Shown: positions 16,807 through 28,049, numbered from the stretch's first letter. The stretch is DNA of 64,000 nt from JAJFUE01 sp041687335 (GCA_041687335.1 JAWLCE010000010.1:57095-121094); one strand, 5' to 3'. Notes: generated by a model from the letters alone, not told the origin. Numbers and translations: made by a program.

Positions 16807-17175
16807 ATGATTCGTGTCTTACTTGTCGATGATCACATGATCCTACGCCAAGGGCTGGCAGGTCTTCTCCGTGAGGAGGATGACATCGAGCTGGTCGGCG
16901 AAGCGAGCGATGGGAAAATGGCCGTCGAGATGGTGCGCCGACTGCAGCCGGACGTGGTGATCATGGATATTTCCATGCCGGTGATGAACGGGATCGAAGC
17001 GACGCGGATCATCACTCACGAGATGCCGGACGTGCGTGTGATCGGCCTGTCGATGCATGACGTCGACGACATGGCCACGGCGATGCGCAATGCCGGCGCC
17101 GTCGGCTACCTGACCAAAGGCTGCCCCTCCGAACAGCTGTTCCATGCCATTCGCAGCGACCACATGTCCCATTAA
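16807..17175 (+). CDS. Receiver-only response regulator (NarL/LuxR-type receiver without DNA-binding domain)
   Basis: 122 residues forming one receiver domain: acidic pair VDDH (8-9), phospho-acceptor Asp54 in VVIMDISMPVMNGIEA, and Lys104 in GYLTKGCPSEQLFHAI. The sequence is closest in style to NarL-family receivers, which normally continue into a linker and a LuxR-type HTH. Here the frame stops right after the receiver and the next gene is convergent, so no HTH can follow. It is either a stand-alone phosphorelay intermediate or a truncated regulator. ATG at 16807 is chosen because the domain starts there; no histidine kinase is nearby. Confidence 0.85.
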   Translation: MIRVLLVDDHMILRQGLAGLLREEDDIELVGEASDGKMAVEMVRRLQPDVVIMDISMPVMNGIEATRIITHEMPDVRVIGLSMHDVDDMATAMRNAGAVGYLTKGCPSEQLFHAIRSDHMSH

Positions 17176-17179
17176 GTTC

Positions 17180-17776
17180 TTATGGCTTTGGCTTTCCCGC
17201 GAGCGCGGCCTGCACCTTGTCGAGGAAGGCCTGGCCGAAGTTGCGCTCAATCAACTCCGCGATGCCTGGGTCAAGTCCACGCGCCCGCCGCCGTCGGTTG
17301 CAGGGGAACCGCAGGCAGTCGTCTTGGATTGTCAGGGTCCAGATGGGGTCGGAATCGCCCAGCGCCAGCGGCCACATCGCGCAGGCGCGCGGCTTGTGCC
17401 GGTAGGGATCGACGCCCAGTTCCAGCGCAGCTGAGTGAAATGAACACAACATCATGCCGCGCCGACGCCAGGCAAAGACGCAACGCCCGTGCTCGGTCTG
17501 GTCGAGCACGAAGCAACCGGGTTCGCTCTTTTCAAAGGGATTGACGTAGGAGCCCTGGTCGCGCAGGCGGGGCTGGTATTTGGCGGCGGCAGGGATCATT
17601 CCCGTTAAGCGAGCCAACTCGCCGCGCAGGACCGTGATCTCATAGTATTCGCAACAAGTGCCGCGCTTGGGGCAGTCCTCGGGCCGGCACTGGTGCGAGA
17701 TCTTCGGCAGCGCGTTCAGGTCCACCCGATAGCCGTCGATTTCAATGGTTTTTTCCTCGGAAGCCTTGCGGACCAT
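17180..17776 (-). CDS. YkgJ-like cysteine cluster protein
   Basis: A 198-residue protein with many cysteines: HQCRPEDCPKRGTCCEYY near the N-terminus, then GCFVLD, GRCVFAW, MLCSFHSAA, PRACAMWPLAL and DCLRFPC. This matches the YkgJ/DUF3109 type thought to bind zinc or iron-sulfur; the biochemical role is not established. It is 16 bases upstream of nothing but nuoM's end (nuoM stops at 17792), so it may be the last gene read from the nuo transcript. Such a position could hint at cluster or metal handling, but that is inference. Confidence 0.75.
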   Translation of the reverse strand: MVRKASEEKTIEIDGYRVDLNALPKISHQCRPEDCPKRGTCCEYYEITVLRGELARLTGMIPAAAKYQPRLRDQGSYVNPFEKSEPGCFVLDQTEHGRCVFAWRRRGMMLCSFHSAALELGVDPYRHKPRACAMWPLALGDSDPIWTLTIQDDCLRFPCNRRRRARGLDPGIAELIERNFGQAFLDKVQAALAGKPKP

Positions 17777-17791
17777 GCGGCTGCTCCCTAC

Positions 17792-19333
<1,542 letters not shown>

Positions 19334-19349
19334 TAGGTCGGTTCCCTCT

Positions 19350-21305
19350 TTACAGCCACAGAATCAGCAGGATGACGATGTTGACGCCCAGCAGGAAGAC
19401 CAGCGCGTAGAGCTGGGGCTGGCCGTTCTGGAGCTGGCGGACGCCGCGGCCGCCCAGCCGGGCCAGGCCGGCGACAGTGTGCAGCAGGCCGTCGATCACC
19501 CAGCGATCAAACCAGGACGAGACCAGGGCCAGCCCCCAGACGCCGCCGGCGACAAACTTCATATAGATGTCGTCCCACCACCAGCGGTGGGCGCTCAGTC
19601 GCCATGCCGGGCGCAGGCGATGCGCCAGCCGCTCGGCCCCCGTCGGCCAGGTTCGCAACGCGAAGTGCCAGGCCAGCGCCACACCCACCAGCGCCACGAC
19701 CACCGAGAGCCCGATCTGCGCCAGCTCGACCGCCAGCCCGACGTGAACCTGATGGTCGCGATGGGCCTCTAGGATCGCCTGCGCCGGCGCGATCACCGGC
19801 GCCAGCATCAGGCTGGTCATGCTCCACTCGCCGTGGTGGATCAGTTCGGGCAGGTTGAGCAGGCCCGCGCCGATCGCGCCAATGGCCAGCACCGCCAAGG
19901 GGACGGTCATCGTCCAGGGCGACTCGTGCACGTGATGCTCGACGTCGTGGGGGAGGCGCGATTTGCCTTCGAAGGTCAGGAAATAGACGCGGAAGGCGTA
20001 ATAGGCCGTCATCAACGCGGTCACTACCGCCAAACCCCACAACCAGAGCGAACCGGTGGCGAAGGTGCGCCAGAGGATGTCGTCCTTGCTGATGAAGCCG
20101 GCCAGGGGCGGCAGACCGGCAATCGCCGCGCAGGCGATCAGGAACGTCCAGCGCGTCACCGGCATCGCCCGCTTGAGGCCGCCCATCTTCTCCAGGTCCT
20201 GGATGTGGTGCGCGGCATGGATCACCGAGCCGGCCCCGAGAAACAGGCAGGCCTTGAAGAAGGAGTGGGTGAAGACATGGAAGATGCCGGCGACGAAGGC
20301 ACCGATGCCGCAGGCCAGAAACATGAAGCCCAGTTGGCTGACGGTCGAGTAGGCCAAAACCTTCTTGATGTCCTTTTGGGTAAGGGCGATCGTGCCGGCG
20401 ACGAAGGCGGTGGCGGCACCGATGACGGCGATGGTCATCATCGTCGCCGGCGCCAGCACGAACAGCGCCGACAGCCGCACGACCAGATAAACGCCGGCAG
20501 TGACCATGGTCGCGGCGTGGATCAGGGCGCTGACGGGGGTGGGGCCGGCCATCGCATCGGGCAGCCAGGTGAAGAGCGGGATCTGGGCACTCTTGCCGGT
20601 GCAGCCAAGGAAGAGCGCCAGCGTGAGAATGGTAACGAAGCCGCCGCCGTAGGCCAGCAGCGCCGGGCGCGTCGCCTCGTCGGCTGCCGCCGCGACGATC
20701 GCCTGTATATTGAGCGAACCGACCGCGAAGAATAGCATCATCATCGCGACCAGAAAACCGAAGTCGCCGATGCGGTTGACGATGAATGCCTTCTTGCCGG
20801 CATCGGGCGCCCCCGGCATCGACAGGTAATAGCCGATCAGGAGATAGGAGCAGAGACCAACGCCCTCCCAACCGACAAACAGCAGCGGCAGGCTGTCAGC
20901 CAGCACCAGCACCAGCATGCTGAAGTTGAACAGGCCAAGGTAGGCGAAGAAGCGGTTGAAGCCCGGGTCGCCCGCCATGTAGCCCATCGAGTAGAGATAG
21001 ACAAGGAAGCTGACCAGCGTGACGAACAGCAGCATCAGCGCGCTGAGCTGGTCCACGCGGAACCCCACCTGGATGTCGAGCCCGCCAACGGCCATCCACT
21101 GCCAGAGGGTAACGGCGATCGGCTCGAAGGCCTCGCCCTGCATGAACGCCATGACAAAGATCGGCAGCGAAATGGCGGCCGAGCCACCCATGCAGGCCAC
21201 CGCCAGCCAGCCGCCGGCACGACCGAGCCAGCGGCCGAACAGGCCGTTGATCACAAACGCCGCCAGCGGCAGCACCGGGATGAGGACGATCAGAAATTGC
21301 AGCAT
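19350..21305 (-). CDS. nuoL: NADH-quinone oxidoreductase subunit L
   Basis: A 651-residue antiporter-like subunit at the distal end of the membrane arm. Signatures: FVGWEGVGLCSYLLIGYY, FTWLPDAMAGPTPVSALIHAATMVTAGVYL (with the conserved Lys/His environment) and a long C-terminal part holding the lateral helix region. The start is ATG at 21305 (MLQFLIVLIPVLPLAAF); an upstream extension of the frame overlaps nuoN and has no membrane character. It lies between nuoN and nuoM rather than between nuoK and nuoM. Confidence 0.96.
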   Translation of the reverse strand: MLQFLIVLIPVLPLAAFVINGLFGRWLGRAGGWLAVACMGGSAAISLPIFVMAFMQGEAFEPIAVTLWQWMAVGGLDIQVGFRVDQLSALMLLFVTLVSFLVYLYSMGYMAGDPGFNRFFAYLGLFNFSMLVLVLADSLPLLFVGWEGVGLCSYLLIGYYLSMPGAPDAGKKAFIVNRIGDFGFLVAMMMLFFAVGSLNIQAIVAAAADEATRPALLAYGGGFVTILTLALFLGCTGKSAQIPLFTWLPDAMAGPTPVSALIHAATMVTAGVYLVVRLSALFVLAPATMMTIAVIGAATAFVAGTIALTQKDIKKVLAYSTVSQLGFMFLACGIGAFVAGIFHVFTHSFFKACLFLGAGSVIHAAHHIQDLEKMGGLKRAMPVTRWTFLIACAAIAGLPPLAGFISKDDILWRTFATGSLWLWGLAVVTALMTAYYAFRVYFLTFEGKSRLPHDVEHHVHESPWTMTVPLAVLAIGAIGAGLLNLPELIHHGEWSMTSLMLAPVIAPAQAILEAHRDHQVHVGLAVELAQIGLSVVVALVGVALAWHFALRTWPTGAERLAHRLRPAWRLSAHRWWWDDIYMKFVAGGVWGLALVSSWFDRWVIDGLLHTVAGLARLGGRGVRQLQNGQPQLYALVFLLGVNIVILLILWL

Positions 21306-21324
21306 CAGCCTGTGACTCCCGGCC

Positions 21325-22791
21325 TCAGTATGGACGCGCGGCCAGCAGCGGCCAGATCGCGAGGAAGATGCCCGTCGCCGCCACCGCCAGCGCCAGCGCC
21401 GTGGCCATGCCCGGCAGGCGTGGCGACTCGACCGCCTCGGCCGGCTCTTCCATATACATGGTGACGACCACGCGCAGGTAGTAGAACACCGAGGCCGCCG
21501 AGGCCAGCACGCCGACCACGGCCAGCCAGAGGTGGTTGCCGTCAATTGCGACGCGGAAGAGCGCGACCTTTCCGAAGAAGCCGACCGTCGGCGGGATGCC
21601 GATCAGCGAGAGCATCGCCAGCGCCATGGCCGCGGCCCGCCACGGCGCGCGCCGCCCCAGCCCGGCCCAGGCGCCGATCCTCCCCTCGCCCGCGGTGCCC
21701 ATTGAGCCGACGATGCCGAAGGCCAGCAGCGTCATCACAGTGTAGGCGAGCAGGTAGAAGGCGATCGCGTCGCGCGCGCCCAGCCACAGGTCCGGCCGAG
21801 CCAGCACGACCACCATCGGCACCATCGTGTAGCCGCTGTGGGCGATCGAGGAATAGGCCAGCAGCCGCTTGATGTTGGGCTGCACCAGCGCGCCCACGTT
21901 GCCGACGATCATGCTGGTGACCACGATCGCATAGAGCGCGATCCAGAGCCCCACTGGCGCCGCCCAGTCCAGCGTCAACTGAAGGACGTGGAACATCGCC
22001 GTGAAGCCGGCGACCTTGGAGCCGGTGGCGACGGCGGCGACGACCGGCGTCGGAGCGCCTTCGTAAACGTCGGGTGCATACATGTGGAAGGGTGCCAGCG
22101 TGAGCTTGAAGCCGAAGCCGACCAGCATCAGTCCCAGCCCCAGCGCCATCAGGCGAGGCTCGACCGTGCCACCGGCCAGCGCCTCGGCGATGCGGCTGAA
22201 GCGGGTCATACCGCCGCTGGCGCCGAACACGAAGACGATGCCGAACAGCAGGAAGGCCGCGGCCAGCGAGCCGAGCAGGAAATACTTGAAGCCGGCCTCG
22301 CTCGAGCGCTCGCTGCGCTTGTCCATCCCGATCAGCACATAGAAGCAGATCGAAAGCAGTTCGAAGTTGAGGAACAGCGCCAGCAGTTCCGAGGAGCGCC
22401 CGAGCGCCATCATCGACATCGCCGCGAAGAGCAGCAGGGCGTAGTATTCACCACGCGGTATCCAGCGCCCTTCCAGCCAGCGCGGCGAAATCAGGAACAG
22501 GAACAGCATGCCGCCCAGGATGATGTTGTCGGCGTAGAAGGTCAGCCGGTCGAGCACCAGCGCCTCGGAGTAGGCATAGAGTGGCTCAGGGCCAACACCA
22601 ACCGCCCAGAGCGCGGCGAGCGCGCCGGCCACGCCCACACCGGAGATGGCGGGCAGCCAACTGCTCCGCTCGCGCCCCAAGAGCACGTCGGCCGCTAGCA
22701 CGACAAGCCCCGCCGCCAGCAGCACCAGCAGCGGCAGCGTCAGCCACATCGACTCGATCACATGGTCATAGAACAGTTGAGGGTCGTCCAC
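21325..22791 (-). CDS. nuoN: NADH-quinone oxidoreductase subunit N
   Basis: A 488-residue antiporter-like subunit. LLALFLNFELLSICFYVLIG, EAGFKYFLLGSLAAAFLLFG and APDVYEGAPTPVVAAVATGSK are typical NuoN helices. Unusually, it precedes nuoL and nuoM; in most bacteria the order is K-L-M-N. Spacing is 17 bases to nuoK and 19 to nuoL. Confidence 0.94.
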   Translation of the reverse strand: MDDPQLFYDHVIESMWLTLPLLVLLAAGLVVLAADVLLGRERSSWLPAISGVGVAGALAALWAVGVGPEPLYAYSEALVLDRLTFYADNIILGGMLFLFLISPRWLEGRWIPRGEYYALLLFAAMSMMALGRSSELLALFLNFELLSICFYVLIGMDKRSERSSEAGFKYFLLGSLAAAFLLFGIVFVFGASGGMTRFSRIAEALAGGTVEPRLMALGLGLMLVGFGFKLTLAPFHMYAPDVYEGAPTPVVAAVATGSKVAGFTAMFHVLQLTLDWAAPVGLWIALYAIVVTSMIVGNVGALVQPNIKRLLAYSSIAHSGYTMVPMVVVLARPDLWLGARDAIAFYLLAYTVMTLLAFGIVGSMGTAGEGRIGAWAGLGRRAPWRAAAMALAMLSLIGIPPTVGFFGKVALFRVAIDGNHLWLAVVGVLASAASVFYYLRVVVTMYMEEPAEAVESPRLPGMATALALAVAATGIFLAIWPLLAARPY

Positions 22792-22808
22792 GTCGTCAGC
22801 TTCCGCCT

Positions 22809-23114
22809 TTAATCCTGGAGAAGATTCATCTCTTCAGCCTCGATATTGCCCTTGTCGTTGAACAGCTTGATGAACAGCGCCAGCCCGACGGCCGCCTCGG
22901 CCGCCGCCACCGTGATCACGAACAAAAAGACCGCCACGCCCTCGGGCCGGCCCAGTGCTTGGGCAAAACTGATGAAGCCCAGCGTTGCCGCGTTGAACAT
23001 CAGCTCGATGCACATGAAGATCGCAAGCGCATTGCGCTTCCAGAGGATGCCCACGGCGCCGATCGAAAAAATTGCCGCCGCCAATAATAAGTTGCCTTGG
23101 ATCATCAGCTCCAT
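22809..23114 (-). CDS. nuoK: NADH-quinone oxidoreductase subunit K
   Basis: A 101-residue protein with three helices, the standard size. NALAIFMCIELMFNAATLGFI carries the conserved membrane Glu, and VTVAAAEAAVGLALFIKLF the second. The ATG at 23114 overlaps the nuoJ end by 10 bases, suggesting coupled translation. Confidence 0.97.
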   Translation of the reverse strand: MELMIQGNLLLAAAIFSIGAVGILWKRNALAIFMCIELMFNAATLGFISFAQALGRPEGVAVFLFVITVAAAEAAVGLALFIKLFNDKGNIEAEEMNLLQD

Positions 23115-23686
23115 GTGGCCGGCTCCTTGCGATCTGCTCCACGATCCTGGACCGGATCGGAAATCACTTCGATCCCCTGCACCAGTCGCCGGCGCGCCAG
23201 CACCACCGACCCGATCACCGCCACCAGCAGCAGCACCGAAATCATCTCGAAGGCATAGAGATATTCGGTGATGACGAATAAGGCGACTTGAGGCACCGGG
23301 ACTGGGACCAACTCGGTGGGCAGGTTGCCCGCCGGCAGGGCGTCACGCAGCAGCAGCATCGCTCCACCCACCTGCGCCACCAGCGCGATCGACAGCGCCA
23401 GCCCCAGCCAGCGCGTCACCGCATGACGCCCCCGGTGCGGCGTCTGGCGCCCCAGGTTGAGCAGCATGATTGTGAACAGGAACAGCACGACGATCGCGCC
23501 GGCGTAGACGATGATCTGGAAGGCGGCCGCCAGCATGGCGTTCATCATCACGAACAGACATGCCACCCCGATCATCGTCAGCACCAGGTAGAGCGCGCTG
23601 TAGACGGCATGGGGCGAGACGACCACCATGATGGCCGACGCCAGCGTCAGCACGAACAGGAAGACGTAGAAGATTTCGAAAAACAT
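23105..23686 (-). CDS. nuoJ: NADH-quinone oxidoreductase subunit J
   Basis: A 193-residue protein with five predicted helices. HAVYSALYLVLTMIGVACLF and QIIVYAGAIVVLFLFTIMLL are the conserved NuoJ segments; the second includes the characteristic flexible helix. The start is ATG at 23686 (MFFEIFYVFLF); the longer frame upstream overlaps nuoI and is not real. Confidence 0.95.
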   Translation of the reverse strand: MFFEIFYVFLFVLTLASAIMVVVSPHAVYSALYLVLTMIGVACLFVMMNAMLAAAFQIIVYAGAIVVLFLFTIMLLNLGRQTPHRGRHAVTRWLGLALSIALVAQVGGAMLLLRDALPAGNLPTELVPVPVPQVALFVITEYLYAFEMISVLLLVAVIGSVVLARRRLVQGIEVISDPVQDRGADRKEPATWS

Positions 23687-23702
23687 GCCAGCGTCCTTCA
23701 AT

Positions 23703-24170
23703 TCACAGCGGTGTGTTGGTGCGAAGCTCCACCGGGTGCCCGAACCCCTTCTCCGGCGGGTCGAGCATGTCCTGCTTGTTGGCGATGAAATCGGCCCGGG
23801 TGTAATTGGCCAGTTCAAAAGTGGGCCCCATCACGATCGCATCCTCGGGACAGGCCTCCTCGCAGAACCCGCACCAGATGCAGCGCAACTGGTGGATCTG
23901 GTAGAGCTTGGCGTGGCGCTCGCCGGCCGAGACGGGCTTGGCCGGGTCGTTCTCGCCGGCCTCGAGGTAGATCGCCTCGGGCGGACAGACCGCGGCGCAC
24001 AGCGCGCAGCCCACGCAGCGCTCCAGGCCGTTCTCGTAGCGCTGCAAACGGTGCCGGCCACGATAATACGCCGGCTGCGGCCGCTTGACCTCCGGATAAT
24101 TGAAAGTCACCGGCTTTTTGAATATATGCTTGAACGTGACCGCAAAGCCCTTGATCAGGTCAATGAGCAT
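23703..24170 (-). CDS. nuoI: NADH-quinone oxidoreductase subunit I
   Basis: A 155-residue protein carrying two [4Fe-4S] clusters (N6a/N6b): CVGCALCAAVCPPEAIYL and CIWCGFCEEACPEDAIVM. It links the peripheral arm to the quinone site. It overlaps the end of nuoH by 11 bases. Confidence 0.97.
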   Translation of the reverse strand: MLIDLIKGFAVTFKHIFKKPVTFNYPEVKRPQPAYYRGRHRLQRYENGLERCVGCALCAAVCPPEAIYLEAGENDPAKPVSAGERHAKLYQIHQLRCIWCGFCEEACPEDAIVMGPTFELANYTRADFIANKQDMLDPPEKGFGHPVELRTNTPL

Positions 24171-25431
24171 ATCGAAGCAACCTTTTCTTTCGCGCGCTCA
24201 GGATCATGTCGATGATCACGATCTGGACGATGCCCGCCGCCAGCAGCGCCAGCGTCAGCCGCCCGGGCAGCGGCTCGTCAGCCACCAGCGGCCCCGCCAC
24301 CAGTGCCACGACCACCGCCGTCACCACCATATTCAGCACCGCCGCCGGAAACAGCACCTTCCAACCCAAGTCCATCAGCTGGTCATAACGGAAGCGCGGC
24401 AGCGTCCCGCGCACCAGCACGAAGAAGCACAGCATCAGGAAAACTTTGACCGAGAACCAGAACAGCCCGAGCAGCAGCGAGCCAATCCCGGCGATCTCAA
24501 AGCCCAGGAGCCCGACCGGCTGGTTGATCGTCACATAGACCGCCTCGGGCAGCGGAAACAGGCCATGGAATCCACCCAGAAAGATCGTCGTGAAGATCGC
24601 CGAGAAGGTGAACATGTTCATGTATTCGGCCATGAAGAACATGGCGAATTTCATTGAGCTATATTCGGTGTGGAAGCCGGCCCCCAGCTCCCCCTCGCCC
24701 TCGGGCAGGTCAAATGGCAGCCGGTTCAGCTCGGCCATGCCGGCCAGCAAGAACAGCCCTGCCCCCAGCGGCTGGCGCCAGAGGTTCCATTCCCAGACCC
24801 CCGGCGCCTGCACCGCCACCAGGTCGCGCAAACTGAGGGTGCCGGCGATGAGCAGCACCCCCGCCAGCGAAAGCGCCAGCGTCAGCTCATAGCTGATCAT
24901 CTGGGCACTCGATCGCACCCCGCCCAGCAGCGAGTACTTACTGTTGGAGGCATAGCCGGCCAGGATCAAGCCGTAAACCGCGACGCTGGTGACGGCGAAG
25001 TAAAAAAGCACATCAATCGGGAAGCTGGTAATGCCGGCAAGGACCGGGAAATGGCTCTCGCCGATCCAAAGATCAATGATAGGCCCGAACGGCACGATCG
25101 CCAGGATCAGGATGGCCGGAACCAGCGTCAGCAGCGGTGCCAGCGTGTGCAGCGTGCGGTCGACCACCAGCGGCTTGATATCTTCTTTGAGGAATAGCTT
25201 GGCGCCGTCGACGATGGCCTGCAGGATGCCGCCGATGATGAACTTGTTCTTGAGGAAGCCCAGCCCGGGGATGAAGTCCAGGCCGACGCGGTTGGGGCCG
25301 ACCCGGTGCTGGATGCGCGCGATCAGGATGCGCTCGAGCATGACCATGAACGGCACGGCCGTCAGCACAGCGCCAAAGATCACCAGGATCTTCACGATGT
25401 AAATGATGTTCTGGATCGCCAGCTCACTCAT
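24160..25431 (-). CDS. nuoH: NADH-quinone oxidoreductase subunit H, with extended C-terminus
   Basis: A 423-residue membrane subunit next to the quinone pocket. RIQHRVGPNRVGLDFIPG is the signature loop, and EYSSMKFAMFFMAEYMNMF and LPFDLPEGEGELGAGFHTEYS are conserved charged loops. Typical NuoH proteins are ~320-350 residues; the extra length lies mainly at the C-terminal side, where additional hydrophobic stretches (VLNMVVTAVVVALVAGPL, LTLALLAAGIVQIVIIDMIL) follow the usual last helix. Overlaps nuoG by 4 bases and nuoI by 11. Confidence 0.95.
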   Translation of the reverse strand: MSELAIQNIIYIVKILVIFGAVLTAVPFMVMLERILIARIQHRVGPNRVGLDFIPGLGFLKNKFIIGGILQAIVDGAKLFLKEDIKPLVVDRTLHTLAPLLTLVPAILILAIVPFGPIIDLWIGESHFPVLAGITSFPIDVLFYFAVTSVAVYGLILAGYASNSKYSLLGGVRSSAQMISYELTLALSLAGVLLIAGTLSLRDLVAVQAPGVWEWNLWRQPLGAGLFLLAGMAELNRLPFDLPEGEGELGAGFHTEYSSMKFAMFFMAEYMNMFTFSAIFTTIFLGGFHGLFPLPEAVYVTINQPVGLLGFEIAGIGSLLLGLFWFSVKVFLMLCFFVLVRGTLPRFRYDQLMDLGWKVLFPAAVLNMVVTAVVVALVAGPLVADEPLPGRLTLALLAAGIVQIVIIDMILSARKKRLLRYAH

Positions 25432-28049
25432 GATTCAGCCGCAACCTCCTCGGCTTGGGTCCCGGACACATCCGCCGGCGGATCGGTTTTGCGCAGCCGG
25501 ACCAGCGGCAGATCTGCCCCCGCCGTCAGCCGCAGGCCAAGCACGTTGGCCGCCCCGAAGGCCAGGCCCGGCGCAATCGTGCGGTTGAGCACCACTTGGC
25601 TGGGCTCGGCAGCGCCGCCCTCGATCACGACCCAGTCGCCCTCGGCCAGCCCAAGCCGGCTGGCGTCCTCGGGATGCAACTCGAGGCGCGGGCGCGGACG
25701 CAAGCCATCAAAGGTGCTGGCGCGCGAGCCCAGGTGATCAGGCCCCTGCGAGTGTTGAATCCACCATAGGCGCGGGGTCTTGTCAGATGTCGATTCATCG
25801 CCGTTGCCCACGCGCCGCGTCGGGACCGCGCGCTGGCGCTCGTGCAACTTGAAGGGCGCACGCGAACGCTGTCCGAAATACTGGTGGTGCCGCTGGGGCG
25901 AATCGGGCCCTGGCTGCTCGAGCAGCAGGTCGTCCAGGATCAGGGGCGCGCCCCATGCGCTAGCGAGCTCGGTGAAGATGTCGTGCGCGCGTGTATGGCC
26001 CACCTTCGCGCCCAGCCGCAGCGCCAGCGCCGTGATGATCCGCCACTCCTCCTGCGCGCCGCCGGGAGGCTTGACTCCCTTGCTCATCCGCCGCAGCGTG
26101 CCGTCGATGTCGGTCATCGAGCCGTCGCACTCATAGAACAGCGAGCCCGGCAGCACGACCGTCGCGCGTTCGGTGATCCAAGAGGGGAAGATGTCGATGG
26201 CGATGACGGTAGGCGTGGCCTCCAGGGCCCGCTCGATCAACTCGCGACGCGGGTGGTGCACCAGCTCATCGCAGCGGTGGAGCAGCAGCGCCTTGAAACC
26301 TCCCTCGGCCGCCCGCTCGAGCAGACCGGGCGCGGCGGGACCGGCGGTGGCCGGCAACGCGCCCGCGTCCTCCAAGCCATAGCTCGCGGCGGCCTGCCCG
26401 CGCACGCCGGCATCGGCCAGCGCACCGTTCGGCAGCCGGTCGGACTGACCACCGGCGGCGAAGGCTCCCTTGGCATTGCGCGCGGCAGTCAGCGGCAGGA
26501 AGTGCCAGCCCGGACCAAGCGCGCGCATCAGCCGCAGCGCCGCCGGCACCAGCGCCGGCGCCAACGCCCCGCCCGCGCCATCGAGTCCCAGCCCCAGCAG
26601 GCCCTGTTCCTCGAGCAGCAGCGCGAACAGCTTTTCCATGCCCGCCGGGGCGTTTTCAGGATTTTTCCCCTTCTCGAGCGCCTCAGCCAACGTGTTGAGC
26701 GTGCCCGCCAGCCGACCCGGCTGTTCGAGCCAGGCGGTCTCGGCCAGATTTCCGAGCCAGCGGTCGGCGCGCGCGTCGACCACCCCCCGCCCCGCCCGCG
26801 TGAGGCGCGCGCCCGCTCGCCGCCGCAGCGCGATGTCGGGGGCGGATAAATGAAATTCACTCGCTGCCACAAGCACAAGCGACTTGTAGGCGCGCCGCTC
26901 GAGCAGATCGAAGTCGCCATCGCTGGCTGCCAGCGCGAGCCCAACCGCCTGCGCCGCCGCCTCGCTCGCATAGCGCGAACGCCAGTCCACGTGCGGCGTC
27001 CGGAGTTGCACGCGCGCCAGCCGGCCGAGCAGGAAGGCCTCCTCATTGGTCGAGCGCTCGCCGACCAGCACACAGGCCTCGCCCGGCGCGCAGGTCGCCA
27101 GCGCCTCACTCGCCCGCGCCAGCGCATGGTCCCAATTGACCGGCGACTGACGGCCATCGGCATTGCGCGCGAGCGGCTCAACCAGACGCTCGGCGCTGTT
27201 GGCGTAATAGGAACCGAACCGCACCTCATTGCTGATGAAACGGGTGGTGTCCTCGTCGATCGTGAAGCCACCATGGCGCTTGCGAGCGGGCGGGGTGGCG
27301 CGGTAGAGCTTGCCCCCGCGCGTCCAGGCGGTCACTGTGCCATTGGCCAGCCGCGGCGTCGTCGCGATCTGGCGCATTTCCCAGGGGCGCGCCATAAAGC
27401 GGTAGGGCTTGCTCGTCAGGCAGCCGACCGGGCACAGGTCGATGACGTTGCCTGAAAACGGATTGCTGACGGGCCCATTGCCAAATGTGCCGATGTAATT
27501 GCGATTGCCGTGGCCGAAGACGCCCATCACGTGCTCGCCGGCGACCTCGTCGCAGAAGCGTGTGCAGCGCGTGCACATGATGCAGCGGTTGCGCTCGATG
27601 TCGATCAGCGGGTCAAACTGTGGCTTATGGAAGCGCCGCCGCGGGTCAATCATGCGCGCGGTGCCCCAGCCGTATTCGCGCGAGTAACGCTGCAGCATGC
27701 ACTCGCCGCCCTGGTCGCAAATCGGGCAGTCGAGCGGGTGATTGATCAGCAGGAACTCCATCATCCCCTTGCGGCAATCCTCGACCAATTGGCTGTCGGT
27801 GAGGATTTTAAGGTTCTCGCTGACCACCATGTTGCACGAGATCTCGGGCTTGGGCCGCCCCTCGATTTCGATCAGGCACAACCGGCAATTGCCCGCCACC
27901 GAGAGAGAGGGGTGATAGCAGTAATGGGGAATGTAATGCCCCACATCGAGCAGCGCCTGGAGCAGGTTTTTGCCCTTGGGCAGCTGAAGCTCACGGCCGT
28001 TGACCACAACGGTGACCAGTGGCGGGGAGTCGGGGAGTTTGACGGTCAT
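25428..28049 (-). CDS. nuoG: NADH-quinone oxidoreductase subunit G
   Basis: An 873-residue peripheral-arm subunit. The N-terminal [2Fe-2S] ferredoxin domain has CYHPSLSVAGNCRLCLIEIE. The His-ligated [4Fe-4S] region has HPLDCPICDQGGECMLQ, followed by CIMCTRCTRFCDEVAG and CPVGCLTSKPYRF. The rest is a degenerate molybdopterin-oxidoreductase domain ending in an oligonucleotide-binding-like fold (LELHPEDASRLGLAEGDWV). The start is ATG at 28049; the longer frame runs into the inserted repeat. No clear ribosome binding site precedes this ATG, because the repeat arm at 28061-28090 lies only 11 bases upstream. Confidence 0.96.
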   Translation of the reverse strand: MTVKLPDSPPLVTVVVNGRELQLPKGKNLLQALLDVGHYIPHYCYHPSLSVAGNCRLCLIEIEGRPKPEISCNMVVSENLKILTDSQLVEDCRKGMMEFLLINHPLDCPICDQGGECMLQRYSREYGWGTARMIDPRRRFHKPQFDPLIDIERNRCIMCTRCTRFCDEVAGEHVMGVFGHGNRNYIGTFGNGPVSNPFSGNVIDLCPVGCLTSKPYRFMARPWEMRQIATTPRLANGTVTAWTRGGKLYRATPPARKRHGGFTIDEDTTRFISNEVRFGSYYANSAERLVEPLARNADGRQSPVNWDHALARASEALATCAPGEACVLVGERSTNEEAFLLGRLARVQLRTPHVDWRSRYASEAAAQAVGLALAASDGDFDLLERRAYKSLVLVAASEFHLSAPDIALRRRAGARLTRAGRGVVDARADRWLGNLAETAWLEQPGRLAGTLNTLAEALEKGKNPENAPAGMEKLFALLLEEQGLLGLGLDGAGGALAPALVPAALRLMRALGPGWHFLPLTAARNAKGAFAAGGQSDRLPNGALADAGVRGQAAASYGLEDAGALPATAGPAAPGLLERAAEGGFKALLLHRCDELVHHPRRELIERALEATPTVIAIDIFPSWITERATVVLPGSLFYECDGSMTDIDGTLRRMSKGVKPPGGAQEEWRIITALALRLGAKVGHTRAHDIFTELASAWGAPLILDDLLLEQPGPDSPQRHHQYFGQRSRAPFKLHERQRAVPTRRVGNGDESTSDKTPRLWWIQHSQGPDHLGSRASTFDGLRPRPRLELHPEDASRLGLAEGDWVVIEGGAAEPSQVVLNRTIAPGLAFGAANVLGLRLTAGADLPLVRLRKTDPPADVSGTQAEEVAAES

